Shown: positions 7,504-15,002, numbered from the stretch's first letter. The stretch is 34,530 bases of DNA from Thermoleophilia bacterium (GCA_025935275.1 JAICVP010000001.1:1-34530); one strand, 5' to 3'. The notes: a model not told the origin generated them from the letters alone. Program-made: numbers and translations.

Positions 7504-8022
7504 GTGCCGGTCGACCTCAGCACGAAGATCCGGGACATCCCGGACTTCCCGAAGCGGGGCATTGTCTTCAAGGACATCATGCCGCTCCTCGCCGATGCCG
7601 AGGCGCTGCACGAAACGGTCGACCAGCTTGCCGAGTTCGCCGAGCCCCGCAAGCCCGACCTGATCCTGGGCGCCGAGGCCCGCGGCTTCATTCTCGGCGC
7701 CGCGCTCGCGTACCGGCTCAACTGCGGCTTCGTGGCCGCGCGCAAGCCCGGGAAACTCCCCTGGAGAACGGTCAGCGCGAAGTACGCGCTCGAGTACGGC
7801 TTCGACGCGCTCGAGCTCCACGCGGACGCGATCAAGAACGGCGCCCGGGTTCTGATCCACGACGATCTCCTCGCCACCGGTGGCACGGCGAAGGCGAAGG
7901 TCGACCTCGTGGAGCAGCTCGGCGGCGAGGTCGTCGGCCTCGCATTCGTCATCGAGCTGGAGTTCCTGCACGGGCGAGAGAAGCTCGACGGCTACGACCT
8001 CTGCTCGCTGATCAAGTACTGA
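7504..8022 (+). CDS. apt: Adenine phosphoribosyltransferase
   Basis: Purine-salvage enzyme forming AMP from adenine and phosphoribosyl pyrophosphate; 172 residues, the normal size. Motifs include DIPDFPKRGIVFKDI at the N-terminus, GAEARGFILGAALA, RKPGKLPW for the flexible loop, and the PRPP-binding signature VLIHDDLLATGGTA. The GTG start is one base after the MerR stop, so the two genes are almost certainly cotranscribed. Cytosolic. The assignment is firm. Confidence 0.96.
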   Translation: MPVDLSTKIRDIPDFPKRGIVFKDIMPLLADAEALHETVDQLAEFAEPRKPDLILGAEARGFILGAALAYRLNCGFVAARKPGKLPWRTVSAKYALEYGFDALELHADAIKNGARVLIHDDLLATGGTAKAKVDLVEQLGGEVVGLAFVIELEFLHGREKLDGYDLCSLIKY

Positions 8023-8031
8023 TCCGTACAA

Positions 8032-8054
8032 GGTCTGACGTTTTCCGTCTGACC
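8032..8054 (+). terminator. Imperfect hairpin after apt
   Basis: GGTCTGACG (8032-8040) and CGTCTGACC (8046-8054) pair over nine positions with one mismatch around a TTTTC loop. No T-run follows, and the next gene starts 20 nt later, so it could be a weak terminator or attenuator for the apt run or an operator for the next gene. Confidence 0.35.
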
Positions 8055-8074
8055 TGCCGATAAATAATCCGGAA

Positions 8075-8677
8075 ATGTACGACGGGCTGACCGGGCTCTA
8101 CACCTTCGCGTGCCCCGTCAGGGGCGAAGTCCGGCTGCCGCTCTCCGCCTTCAGAGTCATCGACCGGCTGCCCGGCGCGGCGCATCCCGCGGTCTACAAG
8201 GTCACGTTTTCGTGTGAGTGCGGGGACGAGCACGACGGCCTCGTCGCGCACGACGACCTCGACTGGGCGCCGCTGGCGGGCGGAGATGTCTCCTTCGTGA
8301 ATCTCATGACGTCGAAGCTCGAGTCCGCCGCGGCCGACCTCCTGGAGCTCGCCGCCACCCAGATCCGCGCAGGGGCATGGCCCTGGAGCTTCTTCTGCTA
8401 CCCGGAGGAGCGCGCACGGCCCGTGTTCCCGTCCTCGTTCCGTGCTCTCGGCGCGGGGGAGGACCGGATCGGCCTGGCCGTCGAGTGCCCGTCGTGCTCC
8501 CGCACCTCGGTCAATCTCGTGACGCACCGTCACGTCGACGTCCCGTTCTACAACGACCGCAAGGTGGACGTTGTCGAGTACATGTTCTCCGGCGACCGCC
8601 AGACGACCCTCGAGGCATTTCGCGCCGAGGTCGACTCCGGACGCTTCGACGCGCGCCGCCGCGACCTCGCGGCGTAA
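8075..8677 (+). CDS. Hypothetical protein with Cys motifs
   Basis: A 200-residue soluble protein I do not recognise as a named family. It has YTFACPVRG near the N-terminus, FSCECGDEHDGLVAHDDLDW at about 45-64, SFFCYPEE near 107 and VECPSCSRTSVNLVTHRHVDVPFYNDRKVDVVEY in the C-terminal third. The paired Cys sets (CP, CEC, CPSC) and nearby His residues could bind zinc. No signal peptide, membrane helix or known catalytic motif is seen. It follows apt by 52 nt with a weak CCGG ribosome-binding site. Codon use is like the neighbours. Likely lineage-restricted. Confidence 0.72.
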   Translation: MYDGLTGLYTFACPVRGEVRLPLSAFRVIDRLPGAAHPAVYKVTFSCECGDEHDGLVAHDDLDWAPLAGGDVSFVNLMTSKLESAAADLLELAATQIRAGAWPWSFFCYPEERARPVFPSSFRALGAGEDRIGLAVECPSCSRTSVNLVTHRHVDVPFYNDRKVDVVEYMFSGDRQTTLEAFRAEVDSGRFDARRRDLAA

Positions 8678-8702
8678 CGGAATCGCGGTTACAGACGTTG
8701 CT

Positions 8703-8723
8703 CCATGGGGAACGCTCCCCTGG
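8703..8723 (+). promoter_or_regulatory. Leader hairpin ahead of the membrane-protein gene
   Basis: CCA(T)GGGGA and TCCCCTGG form an eight-pair stem with one bulge around the tetraloop ACGC. It spans an in-frame ATG (8705) and ends 14 nt before the strong GAGGTG Shine-Dalgarno at 8738, so it is more likely mRNA leader than coding sequence. Confidence 0.35.
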
Positions 8724-8749
8724 AACCCGACGAAGACGAGGTGACGAAA

Positions 8750-9451
8750 GTGGCACTTTCCCCTAGACGGAGCGACGAGGACGTCGCCGCCACGGAGATT
8801 CGCCGTGAGGAATCCGACGTGCGCGGGTGGGGCAGCCCACCGCTCGTGCGGGCGCTCTTCACGCTCGCGGGGGTCGCTGTCGCCGGCTTGCTCATCTGGC
8901 TTGCGCAGACTTTCGACCTCACGAGCACGAACGGCTTCTGGGCGGCCATGGGCCTGATCGCGGCCGCCGGGCTGGCACTGGGGCTCTCGCAGCTCTTCGG
9001 CGGCTGGACGAAGTGGGGCCTCCCGGTCATGAGCCCGGGCGTCTTCCTGCTCGCGTTCATCCCGACCGCGATCGTGGTCGGCTGGATCCTGCTCGCTACG
9101 CAGCCTGACGGCGGCTGGCAGCAGGACCGCTTCACGGGCTGGAGCAGCGACCTGGGGATCACCGGCCTCGTGAACGATCTCGGCACGCTGCCCGCGGCCC
9201 TCGCCATGGGCCTCGGCATCGTATTCGCGTTCACGTTCGACACCACCGGCCCGCGCACGCGTGAAGTGGTACGGGAAGAGCGGGACGTCGTCCCGGACGA
9301 GGACGTCCACGACTACGACGACCGCCAGGTCGTCGTCCCCGCCGGCACGACCGCGACTACTACGGACGACGACCGCACGATGGTCGCCGCCGGCGATACG
9401 CGGCCGGAGCGGGTGGAGATCAGCGATCCCGAGAGGCGCGACACGCCGTAA
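8750..9451 (+). CDS. Four-helix membrane protein, function unknown
   Basis: About 233 residues from the GTG at 8750, chosen because GAGGTG at 8738-8743 sits six bases upstream; the ATG at 8705 is in frame but lies in a hairpin without a ribosome-binding site. The N-terminal 35 residues are charged (SPRRSDEDVAATEIRREE). Hydrophobic segments follow: ALFTLAGVAVAGLLIWLA, WAAMGLIAAAGLALGL, MSPGVFLLAFIPTAIVVGWI, and LPAALAMGLGIVFAF. The last 60 residues are acidic, with repeated DDR/TTT. No enzyme or transport signature is seen. Probably a lineage-specific membrane protein with cytoplasmic charged tails. Confidence 0.72.
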   Translation: MALSPRRSDEDVAATEIRREESDVRGWGSPPLVRALFTLAGVAVAGLLIWLAQTFDLTSTNGFWAAMGLIAAAGLALGLSQLFGGWTKWGLPVMSPGVFLLAFIPTAIVVGWILLATQPDGGWQQDRFTGWSSDLGITGLVNDLGTLPAALAMGLGIVFAFTFDTTGPRTREVVREERDVVPDEDVHDYDDRQVVVPAGTTATTTDDDRTMVAAGDTRPERVEISDPERRDTP

Positions 9452-9473
9452 CGCGGGATCGCATCCGATCAGG

Positions 9474-9498
9474 AGGGGCGCCGCCGGCCGGCGCCCCT
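9474..9498 (+). terminator. Rho-independent-type terminator
   Basis: AGGGGCGCC (9474-9482) and GGCGCCCCT (9490-9498) form a perfect nine-base stem with a seven-base loop, followed by CGTCGTTTCT. It lies 23 nt after the membrane-protein stop. Confidence 0.7.
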
Positions 9499-9566
9499 CG
9501 TCGTTTCTGGACTGTTCACTCGCGCCAGGGATTGCCCGATCGGCGCGCAACACCGATGCAGGCGGC

Positions 9567-9776
9567 ATGGAGATCGCCGCCCCGGGACACACGGGCGATG
9601 CCCGTGGCGCGCCCCGCCTCCTGGAGCACTGCGCCGCCGTCGAGCGGCTCCTCCAGGCCGAAGGTGGAACCGCTCGCGCACGTCTCGAGAACGAGCTGGG
9701 CGGGCACCTCGCCGGCCTCCTCTGCCGCGCCCTTGTGCAGCGGCAGCCCTCGCGGGCGCTGATCCTCGCGCTCTAG
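9567..9776 (+). CDS. Small hypothetical protein
   Basis: A 69-residue frame starting at the ATG at 9567. The body LLEHCAAVERLLQAEGG / TARARLENELGGHLAGLLCRAL / VQRQPSR has an amphipathic helical pattern typical of a real small protein, with acidic and basic residues in regular spacing. It ends 5 nt before the stop of the convergent small membrane protein. There is no clear ribosome-binding site, and no function can be assigned. The opposite strand has an alternative frame that looks less protein-like. Confidence 0.42.
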   Translation: MEIAAPGHTGDARGAPRLLEHCAAVERLLQAEGGTARARLENELGGHLAGLLCRALVQRQPSRALILAL

Positions 9777-9780
9777 CGCG

Positions 9781-9975
9781 TCAGCGGTTCAGCTGGTCGG
9801 CGCCGCGGAGGCGTACGTAGAAGAAGATCAGGAACCCCGCGAGGATCCCGGTCACGAGCGCCGTGCCCTTGGAGATCCCGATCGCCAGCATCCCGACGAT
9901 GATGTAGCTCCCGAGGACGAGGCCCCAGACGAATGCCGTGAACCCCGGGCTGAAGGCTGGAAAGCGGAGATGCAT
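9781..9975 (-). CDS. Small membrane protein with two helices
   Basis: A 64-residue protein starting at the ATG at 9975. Two hydrophobic stretches, FTAFVWGLVLGSYIIVGMLA and TALVTGILAGFLIFFYV, are joined by a short ISKG turn; the C-terminus RLRGADQLNR is positive and polar, so both ends are probably cytoplasmic. No family function is known to me. An in-frame start at 10023 would add a basic 16-residue extension without a helix and is less likely. It is preceded by about 300 bases of noncoding DNA. Confidence 0.62.
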   Translation of the reverse strand: MHLRFPAFSPGFTAFVWGLVLGSYIIVGMLAIGISKGTALVTGILAGFLIFFYVRLRGADQLNR

Positions 9976-10273
9976 CGGCCGAGACTTTAGCCTGCGCGCT
10001 TCACCGGCGGTGGGCCGGACCAAAAAAATTCACCGAGCGGGTGGCGCTTTCGTCCACCTCACCGACCGACCTTCCGCTTCCGCGTACTGCCGCCCGGTGG
10101 GGCTTCGACCTACTTGCGCTCCCTGCTCGGTGCAAGCGGCAATCTAGGGGGTCGCCAGGTGCGATGCAAGGAGTCTGAAAAACGAAAATCCGCAATTTGC
10201 GGACAGTTCACTTTTCCACATTTTCCACTGCCTCGGAGACGATCTGTGGGCAGGTTTGTGGAAGGCGGGCAGC
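9976..10273. other. Intergenic region with palindrome and DnaA-box-like 9-mers
   Basis: No gene is supported here. It holds a perfect palindrome TCCGCAA-T-TTGCGGA (10189-10203), then two adjacent nine-mers TTTTCCACA (10212-10220) and TTTTCCACT (10221-10229), then TTTGTGGAA (10255-10263) on the other strand. The first nine-mer fits the DnaA-box consensus TTWTNCACA. No replication gene is nearby, so an origin is not claimed; regulatory DNA upstream of the minus-strand small membrane gene is the simpler reading. Confidence 0.4.
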
Positions 10274-11152
10274 CTAGCGGAAAATCGAGATCAACGTGCC
10301 GCCGGCGACCACCAAGAGCACGGCTCCGGCCAGGCGCGCTCCGACCACTTCCGTCCGCTTGAAGAGCAGCACGGAGAGCGTCACGCCCCAGAGGGACTCG
10401 GTCGCGACGAGCGGGGAGACCACGGTGACGCGCGCCCGGTAGTAGGCGGCGAAGAGGCACACGTAGGACAGGCCGAAGAAGAGGCCGCCGACCGCGAACG
10501 GCTTCCACGCGATGCGGCGAGCATCCCCGGCGAGCCCCCGTCGCCGGGTGACGGCGAGGTAGGCCAATGTGCCGACCGCGCCTGCGCCCATCGCGACGGC
10601 TGCGCCTTTGACCGAGCCGCTCGAGGTCTCGCCGGAATACCAGCGGACGAGGTTGTCGCGGCTCGTGAAGAGCAGCGTCGCGGCGAAGGCGATCGCGATG
10701 CCGCTCAGGCGCACGTGCTCGGGCCGCGTCGGCTCGCTGACGAGGATCAGGCCCGCTGCGACCACGAGCAGCCCGCCGATCACGAGGGGCGCTTCGATCG
10801 GCTCGTCGAGGAAGACGATGGCCAGCACGGCGGCGAAGAGCGGAGCGGTTCCGACCACCACCGAGGTGCGTGAAGGGCCCGCGTCGCGCACAGCCCGCGT
10901 GAAGAAGAGCTGCGAGGCACCGGGCGCGATCAGCCCGGCCAGGGCGAAGAACGCCGCGTCCCGGAGGGTGAGCTGGGTGCCTTCCCGGTCGAGGACCGCC
11001 GCGACTGCCGCGACCAGGGCCGCTGCGGCGGTGCAGACGAAGGCGCCGAGCTCTGCGTCCGGAGCCCTGCCGTCGCGAAAGCCATACCGAAGCGCCACCG
11101 TCATCGCGCCGAAGAGCGCTGCGGAGAGCAGCGCGAGGACGACTGCGAGCAC
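10274..11152 (-). CDS. EamA/DMT-family permease
   Basis: A 292-residue inner-membrane protein of the drug/metabolite transporter superfamily with about ten helices in two EamA repeats. Repeat one runs from MLAVVLALLSAALFGAMTVAL to IGGLLVVAAGLILVS; repeat two from LSGIAIAFAATLLFTS to LAGAVLLVVAGGTLISIF. Typical motifs are PLFAAVLAIVFLDEPIEAP at the end of the first repeat and VVSPLVATESLWGVTLSVLL at the equivalent place in the second. Start codon is GTG. It lies 15 nt downstream of the secreted glycosidase-like gene on the same strand, so the two are probably cotranscribed. The substrate cannot be inferred. Confidence 0.87.
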   Translation of the reverse strand: MLAVVLALLSAALFGAMTVALRYGFRDGRAPDAELGAFVCTAAAALVAAVAAVLDREGTQLTLRDAAFFALAGLIAPGASQLFFTRAVRDAGPSRTSVVVGTAPLFAAVLAIVFLDEPIEAPLVIGGLLVVAAGLILVSEPTRPEHVRLSGIAIAFAATLLFTSRDNLVRWYSGETSSGSVKGAAVAMGAGAVGTLAYLAVTRRRGLAGDARRIAWKPFAVGGLFFGLSYVCLFAAYYRARVTVVSPLVATESLWGVTLSVLLFKRTEVVGARLAGAVLLVVAGGTLISIFR

Positions 11153-11167
11153 GGGGGAGGGCCCGGC

Positions 11168-12358
11168 CTACCGGTCGGCGAGGGCGCCGTGCGTGTAGAC
11201 GCCGGCGGCGTTCCAGAGCAGGTATCCCTCGGCGCCGGCGTCGCGGGCGGCCTCGATCTGGTCCTGGACATCGGCGAGGGTGTACGTGCGGCCGAGTGAG
11301 AAGTCCTGGAGCCAGGGGACGAGGCGCGTGTCGAGGCCGGTCAGCTGCCGGTCGAAATCCCGGAGCGCGAGCCCGACGGTACGGCCGGGCTGCGCGTTCG
11401 GGTCGGGGAGGTTGTACTCGCCGGGCCCGAAGTGGGACGGATAGACCATGGGATAGATCGTGTCGAGGTAGGGGCCGAGCTTCTTGGGGCGCTGCCCGAT
11501 GCCCATGTTCCGCGTCGCCGTTAGGCCGAAGACGTCGGCCCCGACGCGCACGCCGTACGGCTCGAGCTTTTCGCTCGCGTACTTGGCGAAGCTCGTGATC
11601 ACCGCCGTCCTCGACTGGTCGGTCTTGCCCCGGAAAACCGCGTCGGACAAGTCCCCGTCCGTGGGGAACCGGACATAGTCGAACTGGATCTCGTCGAAGC
11701 CCGCTTTCGCCGCCGCGATCCCGAGCTCGATGTTGTAGTCCCAGACGCGCTTGTCGTACTGATTCACCCAGCCGAGCCCCGCAGCGGTCGTCCAGACGCC
11801 GCCGGAACTCGTGCGGATCGCGTAGCCCGGGGCGTTCTGGCTCAGCACGGGATCTTCGAAGCAAACGACGCGGCCGATGAGGTACACGCCCGCCGCGTGG
11901 GCTTTCTCCGCCACCTCGACCGGGTCGTAGTAGTCCTTGGCGGCGCCCACCTGGCGTGCCAGGGCCACCTTGGGCTTGCGGAAGCCGACCTCGCCGTTTT
12001 CGTCCTTGATGTCGAGCTCGAGCGTGTTCAGCCCGTGCTTCGTGAGCGCGAGGTAGTCGTCGATCTTCCCGGGCACGGAGGCGAGGGCCATCGTGACGTG
12101 CACGCCGCGAATCTCGTCGGGATAGGGCCTGAACTGCGGCTTGGGCGCCGCTGCAGCCTGAGTGGTGGGCGCCTGGCCGTCCCCGGAGCCAGCAACGTGG
12201 GCGTCACGCTCGGTGAGAAAACGTGCGCCGAGGGTCGTCCCGGCCGCGGCGAGCGCTACGACTGCAAGGGCGGCGGTCCTTCGTATCGCGCGTCGCTTCC
12301 GGGCTTGTCGACGCCTGCTACGGAATCGTTCGTTTGGGTCAACAGGCTCCAGAAGCAT
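11168..12358 (-). CDS. Membrane-anchored putative glycoside hydrolase (DUF4015 type)
   Basis: A 396-residue protein from the ATG at 12358. After a very basic N-terminus (RFRSRRRQARKRRAIRRT) comes one hydrophobic segment (AALAVVALAAAGTTLGA), a signal anchor or signal peptide. A low-complexity linker leads to a TIM-barrel-like domain: IRGVHVTMALASV, NTLELDIKDENGEVGF, GVYLIGRVVCFEDP, FDEIQFDYVRFPTDG, VGADVFGLTA, DTIYPMVYPSHF, and LLWNAAGVYTHG. These match the DUF4015 family of putative glycoside hydrolases; acidic residues in EIQFDYVRFP and related strands are likely catalytic. The site of action is outside the membrane, perhaps on cell-wall or exopolysaccharide glycans. It is transcribed with the DMT permease. 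Confidence 0.85.
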   Translation of the reverse strand: MLLEPVDPNERFRSRRRQARKRRAIRRTAALAVVALAAAGTTLGARFLTERDAHVAGSGDGQAPTTQAAAAPKPQFRPYPDEIRGVHVTMALASVPGKIDDYLALTKHGLNTLELDIKDENGEVGFRKPKVALARQVGAAKDYYDPVEVAEKAHAAGVYLIGRVVCFEDPVLSQNAPGYAIRTSSGGVWTTAAGLGWVNQYDKRVWDYNIELGIAAAKAGFDEIQFDYVRFPTDGDLSDAVFRGKTDQSRTAVITSFAKYASEKLEPYGVRVGADVFGLTATRNMGIGQRPKKLGPYLDTIYPMVYPSHFGPGEYNLPDPNAQPGRTVGLALRDFDRQLTGLDTRLVPWLQDFSLGRTYTLADVQDQIEAARDAGAEGYLLWNAAGVYTHGALADR

Positions 12359-12412
12359 GAACCCCGGCACGCTAATGGAATGTGCATGTTGGCCGCAAGA
12401 AGTAAAACCGCG

Positions 12413-12442
12413 TTGACGCAACACTTTTTGTTGCGCTAAGAT
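12413..12442 (+). promoter_or_regulatory. Toxin-antitoxin promoter with operator; probably leaderless
   Basis: TTGACG (12413-12418), an 18-base spacer and TAAGAT (12437-12442) form a good promoter. CGCAACA-N5-TGTTGCG (12417-12423 and 12429-12435) is a perfect inverted repeat filling the spacer. The expected transcription start is about 12449, the A of the antitoxin ATG, so the mRNA would have no leader. The arrangement is typical of autorepression by a toxin-antitoxin complex. Confidence 0.62.
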
Positions 12443-12448
12443 TCGGCC

Positions 12449-12781
12449 ATGCCTGTTGCCACCGCACTCAAGGTCGAGGCCCTGAGCAAGGACTTCCATT
12501 CGCAGCGACAGCTCGCCGCTGCGCTCGGTGTCAGCCCGGCGCAGGTGAGCCGCTGGCGCCGCGGACAGGGGATCGACCCCGAGAACGCGGAGCGGCTCGA
12601 CCTACTCGAGCTCGTCATGTCGTCACTCCTGCGTCTCTATCAGCCCGAGACGGCGGAGAAGTGGCTTTTCGGCCTCAATCCGCTGCTGCGCCACCGGCGT
12701 CCGATCGACGTCATCCGCCAGGGAAGGCCCGAGGAGCTGCTCGCGGCCATCCGTCAGGAGCAAGCGGACTCCTACGCGTGA
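12449..12781 (+). CDS. Xre/MbcA/ParS-type antitoxin
   Basis: A 110-residue antitoxin of the RES-Xre class. Residues 9-45 form a helix-turn-helix (SQRQLAAALGVSPAQVSRWR). Residues 60-105 form the toxin-binding domain once called DUF2384 (QPETAEKWLFGLNPLLRHR, RPIDVIRQGRPEELLAAI). It neutralises the downstream RES toxin by direct binding and should repress its own promoter through the inverted repeat just upstream. The last codons overlap the toxin GTG (GTGA). Length and domain order are normal for the family. Confidence 0.88.
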   Translation: MPVATALKVEALSKDFHSQRQLAAALGVSPAQVSRWRRGQGIDPENAERLDLLELVMSSLLRLYQPETAEKWLFGLNPLLRHRRPIDVIRQGRPEELLAAIRQEQADSYA

Positions 12782-13335
12782 TCCTGTTTCGCTGCCTTGC
12801 CTGGGACAAGGCGGCGTCGCCGCGCGCGCGGGGCGGCCCGCTCTGGTTCCCGCGCATGCTCCAGGGCAACGGACGGCACGACAATCCCGAGGTCTACGGC
12901 TGCCTGTACGTCTCCGTGGAGCCGGTGTCGGCCGTCGCCGAGCAGATCCAGCGCTTGGCCGGCACGTCCCTCGAGCCCGCGGACCTCGTCCGTCGCGGGC
13001 TGCCGCTCGCGCTTGCGGCCGTCGACTTCGACGAGAGCGGCGAGCTCGTCGACCTCGACGATCCCGGCGTTCTCGTGGGGGAGGGGCTGCGCCCGTCGCA
13101 GATCGCCACCAACGACCGTTCCGTGACCCAGGCGGGCGCCGCAGAGATCCATGCGCGGCATCCCGAGGCTCTCGGCCTCCGCTGGTGGTCGACGATCGAG
13201 GCCCTCTGGCCGAACGTCACGCTCTTCGACCGCGCGGAGGAGCTCCTGTCGGTGGGGGACGTCCATCCGCTCGAGCTGGGGGACGGGATCGTGGTCGAGG
13301 CGGCCGAGTATCTCGGCATTCCGATGTCGACTTGA
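12778..13335 (+). CDS. RES-domain toxin
   Basis: A 185-residue RES-family toxin; characterised members break down NAD+ (MbcT is a phosphorylase). The start is the GTG at 12778 overlapping the antitoxin stop by four bases, giving the usual MILFRCLAWD beginning. RES features are visible in order: the early Arg5 of LFRC, GGPLWFPRMLQGNGRHDNPE for the first loop, YGCLYVSVEPVSAVAEQI with the conserved Tyr/Glu strand and helix, and TQAGAAEIHARHPEALGLRWWSTI near the C-terminal helix. The domain looks complete, so activity is plausible. The pair is a type II toxin-antitoxin module. Confidence 0.87.
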   Translation: MILFRCLAWDKAASPRARGGPLWFPRMLQGNGRHDNPEVYGCLYVSVEPVSAVAEQIQRLAGTSLEPADLVRRGLPLALAAVDFDESGELVDLDDPGVLVGEGLRPSQIATNDRSVTQAGAAEIHARHPEALGLRWWSTIEALWPNVTLFDRAEELLSVGDVHPLELGDGIVVEAAEYLGIPMST

Positions 13336-13772
13336 CATAACGCTGATTATCGTGAATCGGGCTCCTAGCCGGTACTCCTGAAACGCGAGGTCCAGCTTAG
13401 TTCCGGCTCGCTGAGACCACTGAGTAGGAGACCACACATTGCAACGTTACGACGGAAACGAGCCAGGGTCTTCGGCCCTTCGGACAGGTTCTTCGCCTCG
13501 ATCCATCGGTGGGGGCGGAGCCACCGCATCAGCCCCACCCCCGAATCGCATCAAGAGGGCGTACTCAGGGATCGGGAACCGTTATTCGGTTAGCCGGAAC
13601 CCCACCAAGGGATGGCCTGGGTTCGGATGTTCCAGAGAGCCGGGCGCGGCCGACGAGTATGCGGCTAGCACCCGCCGGCCTTCACCAGGGAGAGTGTTGG
13701 CTAAGCCCGGTTCTCCTCACTGTACGACGCGCGCCGGCCATTGTGGAGCGCGTATGCCGGCGCCCACGGACT

Positions 13773-13795
13773 CGCCGCCGATTTGTCCGGCGGCG
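13773..13795 (+). terminator. Hairpin followed by TTT
   Basis: CGCCGCCG (13773-13780) and CGGCGGCG (13788-13795) form a perfect eight-base stem with the loop ATTTGTC and are followed by TTTGA. This is terminator-like on the plus strand, though the T-run is short. Confidence 0.38.
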
Positions 13796-13818
13796 TTTGA
13801 ATGTGGGAGCATCGCAGG

Positions 13819-13896
13819 AGGCTGGGGTCGCACACGCCGCAGGGAGCGAGGTCACCCTCTTGCGCCCTCGCTCCCGCTCTCCCGCGGCCCCAGCCT
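13819..13896 (+). terminator. Long nested hairpin ending in TTTCT
   Basis: The outer stem AGGCTGGGG (13819-13827) pairs with CCCCAGCCT (13888-13896). The inner stem GGGAGCGAGG (13842-13851) pairs with CCTCGCTCCC (13866-13875) around a 14-base loop. The 3' side runs into TTTCT. It may be the 3' end of a transcript crossing the gene-free region. Confidence 0.42.
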
Positions 13897-14121
13897 TTCT
13901 CCACAATCTTCCCGGCTTCGCGTCTGTGGGTAAATCGGCCTTTTGACGTAGTTCCCCAAGTCAACCGGGGCTTGTACACGCGCTGAGGCCAGGGATCCGT
14001 CCTTCGGCCATGGCTGGGGCCTCCGCCACACGAACGCGCCAGGGAAGTGGGCTGGTAGTCGGCATCTTTGAGATGTCGTCGGCGACCCGGAAGACCGCGT
14101 CCGCGGCCGCGTGGGCCCCGC

Positions 14122-14580
14122 CTACGGCTTGAGATCGAGCGATGCCTGACTGCTCTCCATATCGAAGGGCACCGAGGCATGTGTATGAGTGACCGTCCAG
14201 TGCTCGCCGAGCTTGCGGAAGCAGGCGGTCGCTCGCCAAAACATGTCGATCTCTTGCCCCTGCTTGGTCGTGGCGCGGACGTGATTCAGGGAGTGGCTGA
14301 ACGCAATGCCATCGCCAGCGGTGATCTTCAAGTCGTGGTTTTCGAAATCGATCGGGCCGTCGAACGACGAGAACCAATCCTCGAGGCGCCTCCGAACGGC
14401 ATCGACGCCAACGTTTTGGAGCGGATTGACGAGGTCGAACGTGAGCACATCGGGCGCATAGCCAAAGACGCTCCCGTCGATGTCCTTGGCACGAATCGAC
14501 TTGGCCCAACCGTCGATCAGTCGGCGGATTTGGGCTCCGTCCGTCTCTGTGCTTGCGGTCGTGCTCCTCGGCGCATCCAT
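14122..14580 (-). CDS. SnoaL-like (NTF2-fold) protein
   Basis: A 152-residue protein of the NTF2/SnoaL-like superfamily, starting at the ATG at 14580 with an excellent AGGAG (14586-14590) five bases upstream. The sequence follows the fold: an N-terminal helix IRRLIDGWAKSIRAKDIDG, APDVLTFDLVNPLQNVG, WFSSFDGPIDFENHDLKITAG, FSHSLNHVRATTKQGQEIDMFWRATACFRK, and the C-terminal strand WTVTHTHASVPFDME followed by ASLDLKP. This ending is typical of small stand-alone members annotated as SgcJ/EcaC-like. Such proteins range from isomerases to ligand binders, so no activity is claimed. It stands alone between noncoding stretches. Confidence 0.82.
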   Translation of the reverse strand: MDAPRSTTASTETDGAQIRRLIDGWAKSIRAKDIDGSVFGYAPDVLTFDLVNPLQNVGVDAVRRRLEDWFSSFDGPIDFENHDLKITAGDGIAFSHSLNHVRATTKQGQEIDMFWRATACFRKLGEHWTVTHTHASVPFDMESSQASLDLKP

Positions 14581-15002
14581 GTCATCTCCTGTTTGTGCGG
14601 GCCGCTTGTATCCGTCCTCCCCATCCCCACTTGAGCGAATGCGAACACTCGCGCGGGCGTAGCCCGCGCCGGCCACCCTTCCGCAAAGTCAAGGCTCCCG
14701 GCTCGCTGCCGATACCTGACGATGGGTCGGGGCAAGCTCTCCTCTCTCCCGAGTCAGGACCGCCGATGAGCCGCATGTCGCTGAGGTCCGCGCCCCGGCC
14801 CCTCCCAAACTCTGAGCGTAGGGCTTCCGCCCGAGCCGCCGAGCGACGAATGAGCTCTTCGGTCTTCCTCGCGGCCAGGCGAATTGCGGCTTTAGACCCG
14901 GATTTGCCCCGGACGGGGGATGTAGTGAGGACGGGTTTCGACCTTCCTTAGAGAGGCTCGTTCATGCGAGAGCTGACGGGAACTGCGGATAGGAGAGCGG
15001 CT
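14581..15002. other. Divergent intergenic region without a supported gene
   Basis: About 420 bases between the SnoaL-like gene and the secreted-protein gene. It carries the ribosome-binding sites of both neighbours and a perfect hairpin GCGCGGGC-GTA-GCCCGCGC (14651-14669). Open frames on both strands are Arg/Ser/Pro-rich without domain features. I see no RNA gene. Confidence 0.5.

Larger units (their letters stand above)
13336..14121. other. 786-bp gene-free, hairpin-rich region (candidate structured RNA)
   Basis: I find no convincing protein in any frame: open frames here are low-complexity in Arg, Pro and Ser. The DNA is rich in perfect stem-loops, including AACCG-TTATT-CGGTT near 13578-13592, CGCCGCCG/CGGCGGCG (13773-13795) and a nested long hairpin (13819-13896). 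I checked for tmRNA, RNase P, SRP and tRNA signatures and did not see them. It follows the toxin gene directly. It could be a long structured RNA, an extended 3' region, or decayed mobile DNA. Confidence 0.4.

Noticed and set aside
10189..10263. Chromosomal replication origin.
   Set aside because: Only a few box-like 9-mers, and no dnaA, dnaN, gyrase or parAB genes nearby.
13439..13933. A 164-codon plus-strand frame in the gene-free region.
   Set aside because: Composition is Pro/Ser/Arg/Gly without helices or motifs, and the DNA is dominated by hairpins.
13336..14121. tRNA, tmRNA, RNase P or SRP RNA genes in the largest gap.
   Set aside because: I looked for T-loop, CCA-adjacent and conserved core signatures and found none.
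14553..14951. A 132-codon plus-strand frame upstream of the secreted protein.
   Set aside because: It crosses the start of the SnoaL-like gene on the other strand, has no ribosome-binding site and is low in protein-like pattern.
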